15,105 nt of DNA from Jaenimonas drosophilae. Its lineage: Eukaryota; Euglenozoa; Kinetoplastea; Trypanosomatida; Trypanosomatidae. The translations under genes and the position numbers were made by a program. The notes beneath the pieces are model-generated. The model did not search any database and had not been told where the DNA came from. It saw only the letters and a list, made by a program, of their open reading frames with translations. Positions 1-9,811 of the stretch are shown here, piece by piece (position 1 is the first letter of the stretch; every line of letters begins with the position of its first letter). Location: contig JASAON010001339.1 in NCBI GenBank assembly GCA_030849065.1, positions 1 to 15,105 on the forward strand. The letters are read 5' to 3'.

Positions 1-401
1 CACACTACGCTGATGTGTGCGAGGCGGAGCGTGTTGCTGACCTTGTGTGCATGAGTCAGCGTTTTGGTCTGCCTGACCTACGCCCTGGGTGCTATGAGAG
101 CCAACACGAGCTGTACGGTGCCCTTCTTGCGTCTGTGAGCGAGCACCTTGCGTCCATGTTGGAGTGCCGTCATGGTGTAGGGCGTGCTGCGAGTCTAATT
201 CAGTCACAGTCGCCGGGGGCCTCAGAGGATGCTGTGGCACACTCAGGAATCCCCCTCAATCGAGCCCAACAAAGCCTTCCAGGTGTGAAGGAGCGGCGTG
301 GAAGGAAGCGTGTGCAGCTTCCTGTGCAGCACCGCCACTTTGCATATGATCGTTTGCAGGTAAATGTCTCGTATGATTTGATTGAGACGGAGATTGTGTG
401 A
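1..401 (+). CDS. Receptor adenylate cyclase-like protein, copy A, C-terminal fragment
   Basis: This is the 3' end of a gene that begins upstream of the window; codons run from base 3 to the TGA at 399-401 (132 residues visible). Bases 1-178 match 5638-5815 of copy B with two mismatches, both synonymous, so the encoded block is identical to the region just after the cyclase-type domain of copy B. After the shared motif C-R-H-G-V the two proteins diverge completely, and copy A has its own basic tail containing R-R-G-R-K-R. A short motif, RHFAY (333-347), resembles RHFSY in the tail of copy B. By homology this part is cytoplasmic. No catalytic residues lie in the visible portion, so whether copy A is an active cyclase cannot be judged. 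Confidence 0.8.
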   Translation, partial: HYADVCEAERVADLVCMSQRFGLPDLRPGCYESQHELYGALLASVSEHLASMLECRHGVGRAASLIQSQSPGASEDAVAHSGIPLNRAQQSLPGVKERRGRKRVQLPVQHRHFAYDRLQVNVSYDLIETEIV

Positions 402-1100
402 GCCGTGTGTAGTACACACTTACGTTACCTGTGTATGATGGTACTCCGTTCCATGACAATGTTGGAAGGATATGCGTGTTTTTTGCTAATGTGGTGTTTG
501 GAGTTTTTCTGTGTTTCTCCCCTTTCTTAAAACGTCTCAAGTCCCCTCTTGTGTGTGATGGTGGCATCAGTACGTGTGAGTATCATACTGTTGTATTTGC
601 TTTGGAGTAATTGTTGCGGATAGCATTCCGTGAAGTCTTCTTATGCCGTGGAGTGGTACGCACTTCACGATTGATGTGATTGCAGTATGATGGAAAGATG
701 CAATGCTCCCTTTTGTTTTGTAAAATGGGGGAGGTGTATACGATGTAGACCAACCTTAGTGATGCCTCTGTGTTTCAATGGCATCTCTGCATGGGTAGTC
801 ATACAATATCATCAAACGTGTGCTTTTGTGTGCGTGTGCTTCTCATGTTTTCTCTCTCCCTTTCTCGCTTCGCGTGTGTCTTAATGGTGTCTGTGTGCTT
901 CATTGCCATTTCTTTCGTTCTTGTGGAGCATAACGTACATGAAGCTTCTTATCTGTGTGAACACTTTTTTGGCCTGTCTTTGTGATGTTCAGACAAAGCA
1001 ACGCACATATGTCTTCTTACTTACCTCGTTTTGTTTTGTGTTGTTTGTGAGTTGCACATGGGTAGGCTTTCATTTCAATGACAGCTAATCCGCACCGCCG

Positions 1101-1114
1101 TCCCCCCTCCCCCC
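1101..1114. repeat. C-run pair (poly-C tract)
   Basis: Two runs of six C separated by a single T, followed by CA and TA dinucleotide sequence. The complementary strand has two G6 runs. This is only half of the four G runs an intramolecular quadruplex would need, although long runs can fold in other ways. It may just be intergenic simple sequence. Confidence 0.5.
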
Positions 1115-1370
1115 GCCACACACACCCATATACATATATATACACTGTGAGAACTCTGTGGCTATGGCCACTGCCTTTGCTTCTCACAAAGAAGGAAAGG
1201 TGCTGACAATACTCTTGTTTCTGTCTTGACAGTTTTGCATACACCTTTCTCAAAAAATAATGTCTTGGTGGCAATGATGTTCTAGTGTTGTGTTTTTCTT
1301 CCTTTCTTCTGTGGTGACCGTTTGCACTGTCTTGGAGTTCTCCCATAATGCCTTTTTGACGCACCCGTAG

Positions 1371-1928
1371 AGTTTTTTCCCTTTCAGTTTCTTTCTATCT
1401 TTCATGGATGTTTTCTTGTCACGTGTGAGCAAACAGCAACAGACCCATGACCACCAAATGCCTCCCGTCCCTGAATTCTTTCTGTGTGCCATTGAGTCTC
1501 CTATGCAGTTTTTGTAAGCTACAAACGCGCCTCTCTCCATTCTTTGTGGTGTGTTCCACATGGGGTGCTCCCATCTGTACCATGTGGTAGGGTACTCAAA
1601 AGCTATTGGAATTGAACGATACACATGGCTCAGAAGCTCAGCTGTAGATGGTAATCCTCATACCATTTCTTTGGATGTGGTCATTGGAAGTAGCACCCCG
1701 CCTTTGCAAACAACTGAGAAACTTGCCTTCAATGATGGCAGTGGGCTTAAAGTCCCGTTTTTCTTTGTTTTCTTGGTGGATCACACCTTACCTCAACTAG
1801 AATCTTTGTCGCTGTCGATGCTTGCTTCACTCGTCAATGATGGTTCTTCCACTATTTCCTCTTTCATGAAGATACACGTCCCTCCCCATTCCCACACAAA
1901 ACCCCCGCATCACTTTCCTAGTATATAG
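1371..1928. other. Coding-like island, possible gene relic
   Basis: On the + strand one frame is open from 1371 to the TAG at 1926-1928 except for a single TAA at 1515-1517. It contains a 37-codon ORF that starts with ATG at 1404, just after a pyrimidine-AG site at 1387. Base composition here is more balanced than in the T/G-rich flanks. The minus strand is also open over 1250-1624. I recognise no domain on either strand. It could be a decayed gene, a mobile-element fragment or chance; there is no positive evidence of expression. Confidence 0.2.
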
Positions 1929-1937
1929 GCCTCCAAG
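1880..1937 (+). promoter_or_regulatory. Candidate trans-splice acceptor region for copy B
   Basis: A C/T-rich stretch (about 1880-1890 and 1911-1920) precedes AG dinucleotides at 1920-1921 and 1936-1937. The second lies in AAGACTC, which recurs just upstream of copy C at 14031-14037. Using it would give a 5' UTR of 18 nt before the leader-free start codon at 1956. Assignment rests on pattern and on the paralogue comparison only. Confidence 0.4.
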
Positions 1938-1955
1938 ACTCTGTCATACCCCAAT

Positions 1956-4900
1956 ATGACCATGAGTCTCCGCGCTCGAGTGTGGTGTGCTTTGCTGGTC
2001 ATCCTTCTCAGTACACATGTGCACCTGTGTGAGGCCATCACCCTCACCATTGGTAGTGGCTACACCAGCGCAGTTATATACTCTGCTCGAGATCAGTTGT
2101 ACGCCGCTGGTGTGGAAATTGCTGCCAGCGCAGCCAGTACGACGGACCTGAGCTACCAGGTTGTTATAAAATCAGCAACTGCAGAAGGCGATGGCAGATT
2201 TGTGTACAGCCAGTTCTACAGTGACGCCTCAACCATTGCCGTGTTTGGTCCTTCGGGGCACGACTTTATTGATTCCTACTGCAAGTCAAAAACCGCGCCG
2301 CATTGGAATTGGGAGTTTATGAACTTTGGAGCCATGGGCCAAGTCCACTACACTGATTTCTGCTTCTTCCCAGAATACCGACCAAACATCATGTTCATCT
2401 TCCCCAACGAACCTGCACAGAATGCAGGACTTGCGTCTCATCTGAACCAGTATGACGTATTTCCTCGTACTCAGCTTGTTCTGCACGAAGACCCCATGCT
2501 CACCGGCATTGGCTATGCGTCTAAACAGTTGCTCGCTCAGATCCTGCCTGGAATGGGAGTAAGCAACTATAAGACTGCCCTCACCACCACACTTGCCAAC
2601 TATGACGACTACATTGCCACGAAGCCAGGCATCATTTACTTGATCGCCCGTGCAGACTTCAGCAACATCTTCAACGATCTTGTTGATAATATCATTCAGG
2701 ACACAAGGCTGGCTGCACTGAATACAACCCTTGCGTTTAACATTGAGACTGCGTATTATACTGTTACAAGGTACAATCCCCTCTTAAGTGCCGGTAAAGC
2801 TGCACTTCCTCTGAGCAACTTCGCAATTTCATCGTGGATTCCTGGGACAGATGTGAAGGGATACACGTTCGTCCAAGACTACATCGCAAATGGAATTCAA
2901 ATCAATAATCCTTTAAGCCACATAAACCACTGTGCTGGATGGCTTGCCGGGTCTGCGTTGATGCAGGCCCTCACCAAGTACATGGGTCCAACGATTGGAG
3001 ATCGTGATGTCTTCTTCACCAATCTTGTCGAGGCACAGTCGATGTTTATGGTGTCTGACTTCTTCATGGGTTCCTTTGGGCCATCACCATCACCATCAGC
3101 CGCAACCTGCTCGGACATACAGGGACAACAAGGAGGTGTGTGCGACTGCCATCAGGGAGGGAATCATATTTGGCTGATTCACCCTAGGGGGAACGGGGGC
3201 CAGTCTTCCACCAATAAGGCTCCACCCTACACCTATGGTAAGGGCATGTGCTCCAATGTTCTCTCAACGGATGCAAGAATTCCACCACCAGTGCCCTATT
3301 CTCAAGTACTAACCATGCCAGGCACGGTACACTTGGTTGGCTTTAGCCCATTTGGCGACACCATGACATCGACTGTGTGTAGCCAGGTGCACGATGGCCT
3401 GACGCGTGCCTCCGATGTGACCTTGTACTGGCATCACTCAATGAACATGGTGCGTGGCTATTGCCTCTCAACAACCGCACAGTCACTGACGACGGACCTG
3501 AGTACGCACCAGAGCACCTACGTGACGACGTCACTGATGGGAGTGATCCCTGACGACTTGATTGCGGCCACCCCACCCCCGTCCACGTTGATCCTCGACT
3601 TCATTCCCCAGACCACGCAGTTACGTATTGCCAAGACCAACTACATCTACCTGTTTCCGACACTGGAGCAGGAGCTGTTTGTTCTCGCCAATTACTTGAG
3701 TAACGTTGCCCCTGCTGGCTCTGATGTGTGTGCTGTTGTGAAGAAATCCAAGTGGTCACCGGCAATTGCTCTGTTTCTAACCAACATGATGGCAACTTTT
3801 GGGATCACCGTTGCGGGAAGTGTGGTGCAACCCACTGGTGCGTTGAGTGGGACGATTCCCGCTGGGTGTAAGTACACGTTTGTTGTTGGCTTCGAAGAGA
3901 GTGATGTTGCGTACCTTGGAACCTATCTGCAGAGCAATGCAGCTGCGACTTTACTTGTTTCCTTTGATGATGTGACCAAGCTGTATGCGACCTTCAAGTC
4001 TGTGTTTGCGTCTGCTTCGCCCACCGTGACAAACCGTCTCATCTTTGCCACCAACCTGCCTACGTTGACTGGCCCCACCTCTGTGCCGAGTGTGCCTCTT
4101 GGCAAATCTGCGGCGCTGAGCACTGTGGCTGAGTTTGTGCAGACGTTGCCTGCAGTGGCCCAGACCCCTGCTTCTGTTCGTGCATTCATTGTGTCGATGG
4201 TGTACGACCGCCTGACGACGGGCACCCGCTGGGGTCTGCCTGATGTGCAAGGAGCTTTGTATGGCAATGAGACAGTGAGAGCTGGGGGCATGACCTTTGG
4301 GCCGTTCTACACATTGTGGATGGGGTCCATTTACAACTTTGGCGCACGTGACATTGCTGTGTGGTCCTACACGCGTGTGGTGACGCCGTCTACACCGTTG
4401 CTACGGGACCCAGTGACGCCTTCCTTTGCCTACATCAGTGCTGTCTCAAGTTCACTCTCTCAGCAGCTGATGGCAGCGCGTGTGGGAGTGGCACATGATG
4501 ATGTGGATGAGGGGTCGGACTGTGTGCAAATGCAGGCAGAGTCAAGCGCACCTACAGGACAACAAACGGTTGGCCCGAAACCTTCACCCACTCCTGCCGT
4601 TGAGGGTAACTCCGGCTTTCACCTCTCCGATGAGCATTCGAAGTTGTTGACGTCGTCCTCCTCGAGCCCAAAGCTTATGTTTGTCGCGCGTGCCTTGATC
4701 GTACTGATTATCTTGATGGTGGTGTACATTGCTGTTCTGCTGCTGGTGCTGTGTGGTGGAGTGTCCTGTGTGGCCCGGCACGTTCGCCTATGGAAGTGTT
4801 GCCAGTCTTCCAACCGGGGCATGCGTGACGATGCTGCGAAGGTGCGTGCGCGTGTGAATAAGGAAAGCCGCCACGACCAGGACCTGCAGCAGGATGCGCG

Positions 4901-6050
4901 TGACCCCTCCCGTGCCCCACACCATGATGCCACTGTGCCGTTGACCTTTGTGTTTGTGGAGGTGGATCTGTGGCGTGCGCTGTGGGGCAGCAATGGTGAG
5001 CTCACGTCGAGGGTTGTGCGGCACTACCAACGCTGCTTGCGGCAGGCTATTGTTCGCCATCAGTGCTACGAGATGAAGACGATGGAGGGGATGTGTATTG
5101 TGGCGTGCCCCTCTGCTGCTTCTGGTGTTGAGGTTGCTCGTGAGATTGTGGACAACGTGCGTGGGCTGGCCAGACGTGACGCCGAGGCAGTTGCTGCGTT
5201 GTATGCTGCCATGGGAGCTGGAGCGTGTGCTGTGCCTGGGCTGCGATTGCGTGTTGCCGTGAACAGTGGACGTGCCGCCACCTCCCTCGATGTGTTGGGC
5301 CGTTCACAGTGGAGGGGCAGTGGTGTGGATGATGCTGTACGAGCTGCCTACATCGGAGGCCGCCATGGCTTAGTTGTGGTGACGGCCAACACGAAGAGAG
5401 CGCTTGCAGATGTGGGGAGTGAGCCCGAGGGACTGGAGTCGATTGGCCGATGCACGAAGCTCGCTGACTGTGTCAGCAGTGAGCTGTTTGTGCTACGTGT
5501 TGCACCTGGTGAGGAATGTTCTGGGGGAGCGATGTGTGAGCTGCAGAACACCGCTGTGGACTTCCCGCTGTACATGCTCGGTGTGAATGGCGCGGAGAGA
5601 ACCCGAGCTGTGTGCCATGCCACCTCCCAGCTTGAGGCACACTACGCTGATGTGTGCGAGGCGGAGCGTGTTGCTGACCTTGTGTGCATGAGTCAGCGTT
5701 TTGGTCTGCCTGACTTACGCCCTGGGTGCTATGAGAGCCAACACGAGCTGTACGGTGCTCTTCTTGCGTCTGTGAGCGAGCACCTTGCGTCCATGTTGGA
5801 GTGCCGTCATGGTGTTTGGCGCTCTGCTCGAATGAATGTTGGACGTGGGCAGTGGCGTGAGAAGGTGCCAGACTTCGCACCCATGCCCAAGCGTGGTCAG
5901 AAGGCGGAAGGAACGGTTCACGGAACCCAGATTCACGGAGAGCATCAGCGTCATTCACACAGGCGTGCGCGAGGTGGGTTTGTTCCGTACCGCCATTTCT
6001 CATACCACACGCAGGATACTGAATTCCGTGAGTACCCACTTGATTTGTAG
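1956..6050 (+). CDS. Receptor adenylate cyclase-like membrane protein, copy B, degenerate cyclase domain
   Basis: A 1364-aa predicted type I surface receptor. A signal peptide ends near residue 27 (cleavage after C-E-A). The ectodomain (about 28-905) looks like two periplasmic-binding-type units, with a C-D-C pair at 396-398 and N-glycosylation sequons (NTT, NET). One membrane span lies at 913-938. The cytoplasmic class III cyclase-type domain spans about 995-1170. Its framework aligns with trypanosome receptor cyclases: C-Y-E-x-K-T at 1037-1042 and L-R-x-R-V at 1096-1100. However, the first metal Asp is Glu1002, the second is Gly1045, the adenine-pocket Asp is Gln1118 and the transition-state Asn is Asp1125. 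Lys1041 and Arg1129 remain. Cyclase activity is therefore doubtful. The protein ends in a basic, His/Arg-rich tail. ATG 1956 is the first after the likely splice site; ATG 1962 matches the copy C start and is an alternative. Confidence 0.85.
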   Translation: MTMSLRARVWCALLVILLSTHVHLCEAITLTIGSGYTSAVIYSARDQLYAAGVEIAASAASTTDLSYQVVIKSATAEGDGRFVYSQFYSDASTIAVFGPSGHDFIDSYCKSKTAPHWNWEFMNFGAMGQVHYTDFCFFPEYRPNIMFIFPNEPAQNAGLASHLNQYDVFPRTQLVLHEDPMLTGIGYASKQLLAQILPGMGVSNYKTALTTTLANYDDYIATKPGIIYLIARADFSNIFNDLVDNIIQDTRLAALNTTLAFNIETAYYTVTRYNPLLSAGKAALPLSNFAISSWIPGTDVKGYTFVQDYIANGIQINNPLSHINHCAGWLAGSALMQALTKYMGPTIGDRDVFFTNLVEAQSMFMVSDFFMGSFGPSPSPSAATCSDIQGQQGGVCDCHQGGNHIWLIHPRGNGGQSSTNKAPPYTYGKGMCSNVLSTDARIPPPVPYSQVLTMPGTVHLVGFSPFGDTMTSTVCSQVHDGLTRASDVTLYWHHSMNMVRGYCLSTTAQSLTTDLSTHQSTYVTTSLMGVIPDDLIAATPPPSTLILDFIPQTTQLRIAKTNYIYLFPTLEQELFVLANYLSNVAPAGSDVCAVVKKSKWSPAIALFLTNMMATFGITVAGSVVQPTGALSGTIPAGCKYTFVVGFEESDVAYLGTYLQSNAAATLLVSFDDVTKLYATFKSVFASASPTVTNRLIFATNLPTLTGPTSVPSVPLGKSAALSTVAEFVQTLPAVAQTPASVRAFIVSMVYDRLTTGTRWGLPDVQGALYGNETVRAGGMTFGPFYTLWMGSIYNFGARDIAVWSYTRVVTPSTPLLRDPVTPSFAYISAVSSSLSQQLMAARVGVAHDDVDEGSDCVQMQAESSAPTGQQTVGPKPSPTPAVEGNSGFHLSDEHSKLLTSSSSSPKLMFVARALIVLIILMVVYIAVLLLVLCGGVSCVARHVRLWKCCQSSNRGMRDDAAKVRARVNKESRHDQDLQQDARDPSRAPHHDATVPLTFVFVEVDLWRALWGSNGELTSRVVRHYQRCLRQAIVRHQCYEMKTMEGMCIVACPSAASGVEVAREIVDNVRGLARRDAEAVAALYAAMGAGACAVPGLRLRVAVNSGRAATSLDVLGRSQWRGSGVDDAVRAAYIGGRHGLVVVTANTKRALADVGSEPEGLESIGRCTKLADCVSSELFVLRVAPGEECSGGAMCELQNTAVDFPLYMLGVNGAERTRAVCHATSQLEAHYADVCEAERVADLVCMSQRFGLPDLRPGCYESQHELYGALLASVSEHLASMLECRHGVWRSARMNVGRGQWREKVPDFAPMPKRGQKAEGTVHGTQIHGEHQRHSHRRARGGFVPYRHFSYHTQDTEFREYPLDL

Positions 6051-7378
6051 TGTACGTCTGGAGGATTCTTTATTTTTGTAGATGGATGGCCTGGCCCTCT
6101 GCGCACCTCACAAATTGTGGCCTCAGCACCATGGTAGTGGTGTTGTATGGTGGATGGTATTGGAGGCATCACCCTCTCTTTTTTTCATATACACTCTGAC
6201 GTGGTGCTACTCTTTCCTGTTGTTTCGCAGCTACTGTTGTTTTCTGTTTGTTACCCCAATGTGTGAACTGGTTGTTCAGACATCTTATGCCCATGCCAGT
6301 CGCACCGTAGTTGTGTTGTGTATGGCATGTGGTGACGACATGTGTATATATTTTCTTGTTTTGTTTGCGACTTTGCCCTTGTGCTTTCACTGCTGCATCT
6401 GATTCCTTTCTTTGCTTTTAATGTATGAATGAACTGAGTGAGAAGTGAACTCAATACAGTTGACGTGTGTGCGACACCACGCACAGAATGACGTACCCTG
6501 TACAGCACGTACTTACCTTATGAACAACAACACATGTGTTCAGTCTATTTACTTCAGTTTCATCTTGTTTTTCCCCGCGACGGGTATACACACGTTTTAT
6601 TCCATTCTCTTGGCATTTCATTCTACTTGTTTTTTTTAACCCACTACTTCACCTGTGTAGCGTTGCATCGTACCTGTGGTGAAGTTGGCGGCGCGTCGAT
6701 ACGAGTGCGTTCATGCAACTTCATGGCTGCCAACGACATCATTGTTTTCAGAATTTGTTTTGTTATTATTATTTTTGTGTGCTCGTAGCACGTTTCTGCG
6801 CGTTCGTGCAGAAGTGCGTCACTGACGGAGCCCATTTGGTAGAGCCTCCCTCATACCTTTTCCTTCTCAACGACATGTGTATGCACATTTCTTTTGATTT
6901 GCGTCCACATACACGGACCTCTGATGCTTGTGATGGTTGTGTGCGTCACATCGTTGGTGATGTCTATTGCTGCATGTTGATGATCCTCTTCTTTTAGTCT
7001 GATACACATGAGAATGCCTTCCTTTCTTCTTCTTTCTGCCATGTTGCGTGTACGTACTTCTTCATTCAGGTTAATGTAGTGTAGTGTTAGTGCCCCAATC
7101 CACCGTATCATAGGGTATCTTGTGTAGGATTCAAAGCTCTGTACATACATATTAGGATTAGGATGCCGATTGCTTTGGAGTGCAAACAACACACACCACA
7201 GCACACCACGTTCATCATCCTCTTTCTATCCACGACTTTCTCTCTGTAGCCCATATATAGTGTAGTATACTAGCACATACACACACACACACAATCATTT
7301 ACGTACCTTTTGACTCGTGCATTTCACTTCGTTGGTGTACTTTTGGCTTGTAGATTGCTGCACAGTGTGTGGAGGAGT
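6051..7378. other. Intergenic region downstream of copy B
   Basis: About 1.3 kb of T/G-rich sequence with no supported gene. It should hold the 3' UTR of copy B and the 5' UTR of the next gene. An 8-T run at 6630-6637 followed by AG at 6659-6660 resembles a trans-splice acceptor; the next ATG (6713) opens only a 94-codon frame with no recognisable features. The 3' flank here shows no similarity to the flank after copy A, so the repeat unit of this family does not extend past the coding region. A short AC tract is at 7279-7293. Confidence 0.6.
7210..7353 (+). promoter_or_regulatory. Candidate trans-splice acceptors for the long unknown gene
   Basis: Two pyrimidine-AG sites precede the first ATG at 7379. 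One is a C/T-rich stretch at 7211-7245 ending in AG at 7248-7249, giving a 129-nt 5' UTR. The other is the T-rich CTTGTAG ending at 7353, giving a 25-nt UTR. The first has the better pyrimidine tract. The AC repeat at 7279-7293 lies between them. Confidence 0.35.
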
Positions 7379-9780
7379 ATGTCGTTGGCATCCAAGGCCA
7401 TTGAGCGTGTCTTGTGTGGTGTTGTTGGGCATCTCTGCGGAGATGTCCCAACGTCAACGGCGTCACGTGGCGGCTTGGCGCCATCACGACGGACCTTTGA
7501 TGTGGAGAGCTACCGCCGTTGGCAGCGATGTCTAAGTATCTGCCGTAAAGCGCTGGGTTCGGATGTTATCTTTCTTGCTCTGCTCCTCCACAGTGGCTCA
7601 TTGTGGGGCATTGACTACGATGGCATCGAGTGGAGGCTGCAGGATTTATGTGCGGCACCACTAGCAAAAGTGCGAGCAGGAACATCCATCTCTGCCGCCA
7701 ACAACAACCTCAGCAATCATAGCGGGGCACCCTCTCCCTCGGTTGATGATGGTCCTGTATTGGATGCGGATGATTCCCTGCACATCTACCGACAACTGAT
7801 GCAGGAAGACTCAGCCAACATGTGGGCGTTGCTCGTAATCACATTTTTGAATGTTGTAGAGTTCTACGAACGGGGCGTGGATGAGGTGAGTGCGCGACAA
7901 CGTCGTGGGTACCCACCTCATCCATCCATGGCACGTACTACTTCTGCTGACGGTGTAGCTTCCCCGGTGAGTGGCGATGGTCTGTGCGCTCCTACAGCAT
8001 CGATGGAGAGCTCAGGCGGCAGTGATGAAGATGAGGGTTCGTCCTCTGCATCCTCCACCATGCCGCCACCACGACCTGGGAAGACGCCCAAGTGTGGAGA
8101 GCGACGGCGTCGACGGCCGCTAGGTTCTCATGCTCCATCCTCCACTCACAAGGCCAACAGGAACACACACCATGGATCATCATCACCACCAATGACTGGT
8201 GCAGGAGATGCTAGTGTGGGTGTATCTGTGGAGGTGTTGCGTGAGCTCCGTTTGCATGGAGTGGCATCGGCCTTGATGGCATCACCAACCATGGCGGGAG
8301 GTCGGCGTTCAGGCGGCTTTGAAGATGCCTCCGCAGAATCCACGCATGTCGTGGAGGATGATGTGTGTATGGCCACGGTGACGATCACCGATGAGGATGA
8401 GCCTCTTGTGCAACGTGTTGCCGCACTTCTTGCGGATCGGTTTTTTCATCTCTTCAGCATTCAAGGTGCTGGGGGTGAGGAGGTCAAGGTGGAGGATCTA
8501 GTGAAGATGATGGAGCAGAACGATGACGATGATGGTAGTTTACAACAAGAACAACAACAACAAAAGCGAGTAGATCCTGATATTGTGCGCAGCTGGCGGG
8601 ACTATCTCTTTTCCACCGCCGTGAAGATGGCCGCTTATGTAGATGGCACAAGCTCCATGTTGCTAGAGGAAAATGTGCATTTGCAGGCCATCATTGCGCG
8701 CCACGACCTCCATGCCCGTCGCATTGATGAAGTGTTTCACGCATCCATCCCGAGCATCGTGAGCTGCTTCTTGGCGGAGGAGGCAGCAGCGCGGAGCTTT
8801 GTGGTGAGCCCTGCCCCATGGCTCTGCCTCCCTTCGCCGGTGTACTTCCTCCCCTTCCACGTTGTGGGATGCGGCTCGCGTGTGGCGGCGTGGCTTCCAA
8901 CAGAGCACAGAAGCTCTCGTAGCACAGCGTGTTGCTTCCATGTGGGAGACACATCTCGTCGGCCCTCTCCTTAATCCCACAACATCAACACCCAACAACA
9001 ACAACAACAACAACAACAACAGTGACATGTCAGTGGTGATGGAGGAGGTGCTTGAGAGGACCTCTTCTTTTTTTTTTTGCCCGGCCATCCAACATTGCGT
9101 TGGCGTGTTTTCTTGTGCGTTGCATCATTTCAATGATCGCCATCGTTGTACGTCCGTCGATGTTGCGTGAGATGATGGCGGCGTGGGTCATTCGCCATGA
9201 TTTGGATGATGTTGCCATGATTCTTCACGGGATACTTGCACCATTTCAGCGATCGTCAGCATTTGCCAACACACGCAAACGCCAACGTGATGATGGTGAT
9301 GGTGATGATGATGCGCATCAACAACAACACAATCATCTTCATGCACAGAGCACACCAACAACGGCCGTGGAGCTACACAACGTTGTTGTGATGGAGCGAA
9401 AACGTCTGAGCCCCGAAGATATCCTCCTGGACCTCACTGAGCTGATGGACGCCGTTCTCGCCACGGCATCGATCCTCACAGATGATGATCATCATCAAGA
9501 CGCACATGATTCTGCGGATGTTATGAATGTGGATGATGATGCTGATGATGGTGTGCGCAAGGAGCAGCTCATGGCGGTGTGGGCGATGCTGCTCTATCAA
9601 GATATCTCCGCTGGCCACATCGCGCGACTTCTGCGCATGGAGCTAATTGTGAATGCGTTGGCCGCCATGTATCAGCGTGAGTGGCGGGCGTTGAGCGCAA
9701 CATCAACAACAACACTGACGAAGACGGAGCAGGCGGTGGTGGCGCTGCAGCGGCTGGTTCCCTTGTGTGGGAATGGTGAA

Positions 9781-9811
<31 letters not shown>

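Larger units (their letters stand above)
402..1955. other. Intergenic region between receptor copies A and B
   Basis: About 1.55 kb without a convincing gene. Bases 402-1370 are T/G-rich with short pyrimidine tracts (for example 850-873), as expected for a 3' UTR and spacer in a polycistronic unit. A C-rich tract lies at 1101-1114, and TA/CA-rich simple sequence follows it to about 1145. A tract of T and C ending in CAG at 1373-1387 looks like a trans-splice acceptor. Bases 1371-1928 form a weak coding-like island, listed separately. I saw no tRNA, rRNA or spliced-leader gene. Confidence 0.6.

Noticed and set aside
5473..6039. A 188-codon minus-strand ORF opposite the end of copy B
   Set aside because: It lies opposite well-supported coding sequence conserved in copy A, and its His/Gln/Thr-rich content is what GT-rich coding DNA yields when read backwards.
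1956..6050. An active receptor adenylate cyclase as a plain annotation
   Set aside because: The overall architecture fits, but both metal-binding Asp positions are replaced, so naming it an active enzyme would mislead.
6713..6997. A 94-codon + strand ORF after a poly-T/AG site
   Set aside because: Composition is that of the surrounding T/G-rich spacer, and it has Cys/Phe/Tyr-rich content with no recognisable domain. The length is easily due to chance.
7149..7163. TTAGGA repeats resembling telomere sequence
   Set aside because: Only about two units, and not the TTAGGG repeat of kinetoplastid telomeres.
7310..7378. N-terminal extension of the long gene to 7310
   Set aside because: The extension starts with TTG, not ATG; the first in-frame ATG is 7379.
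8801..8904. A spliceosomal intron explaining the first frame change
   Set aside because: A GTGAGC donor with the CAG ending at 8904 would enter the wrong frame, and cis-spliced introns are extremely rare in kinetoplastids. A homopolymer indel is simpler.
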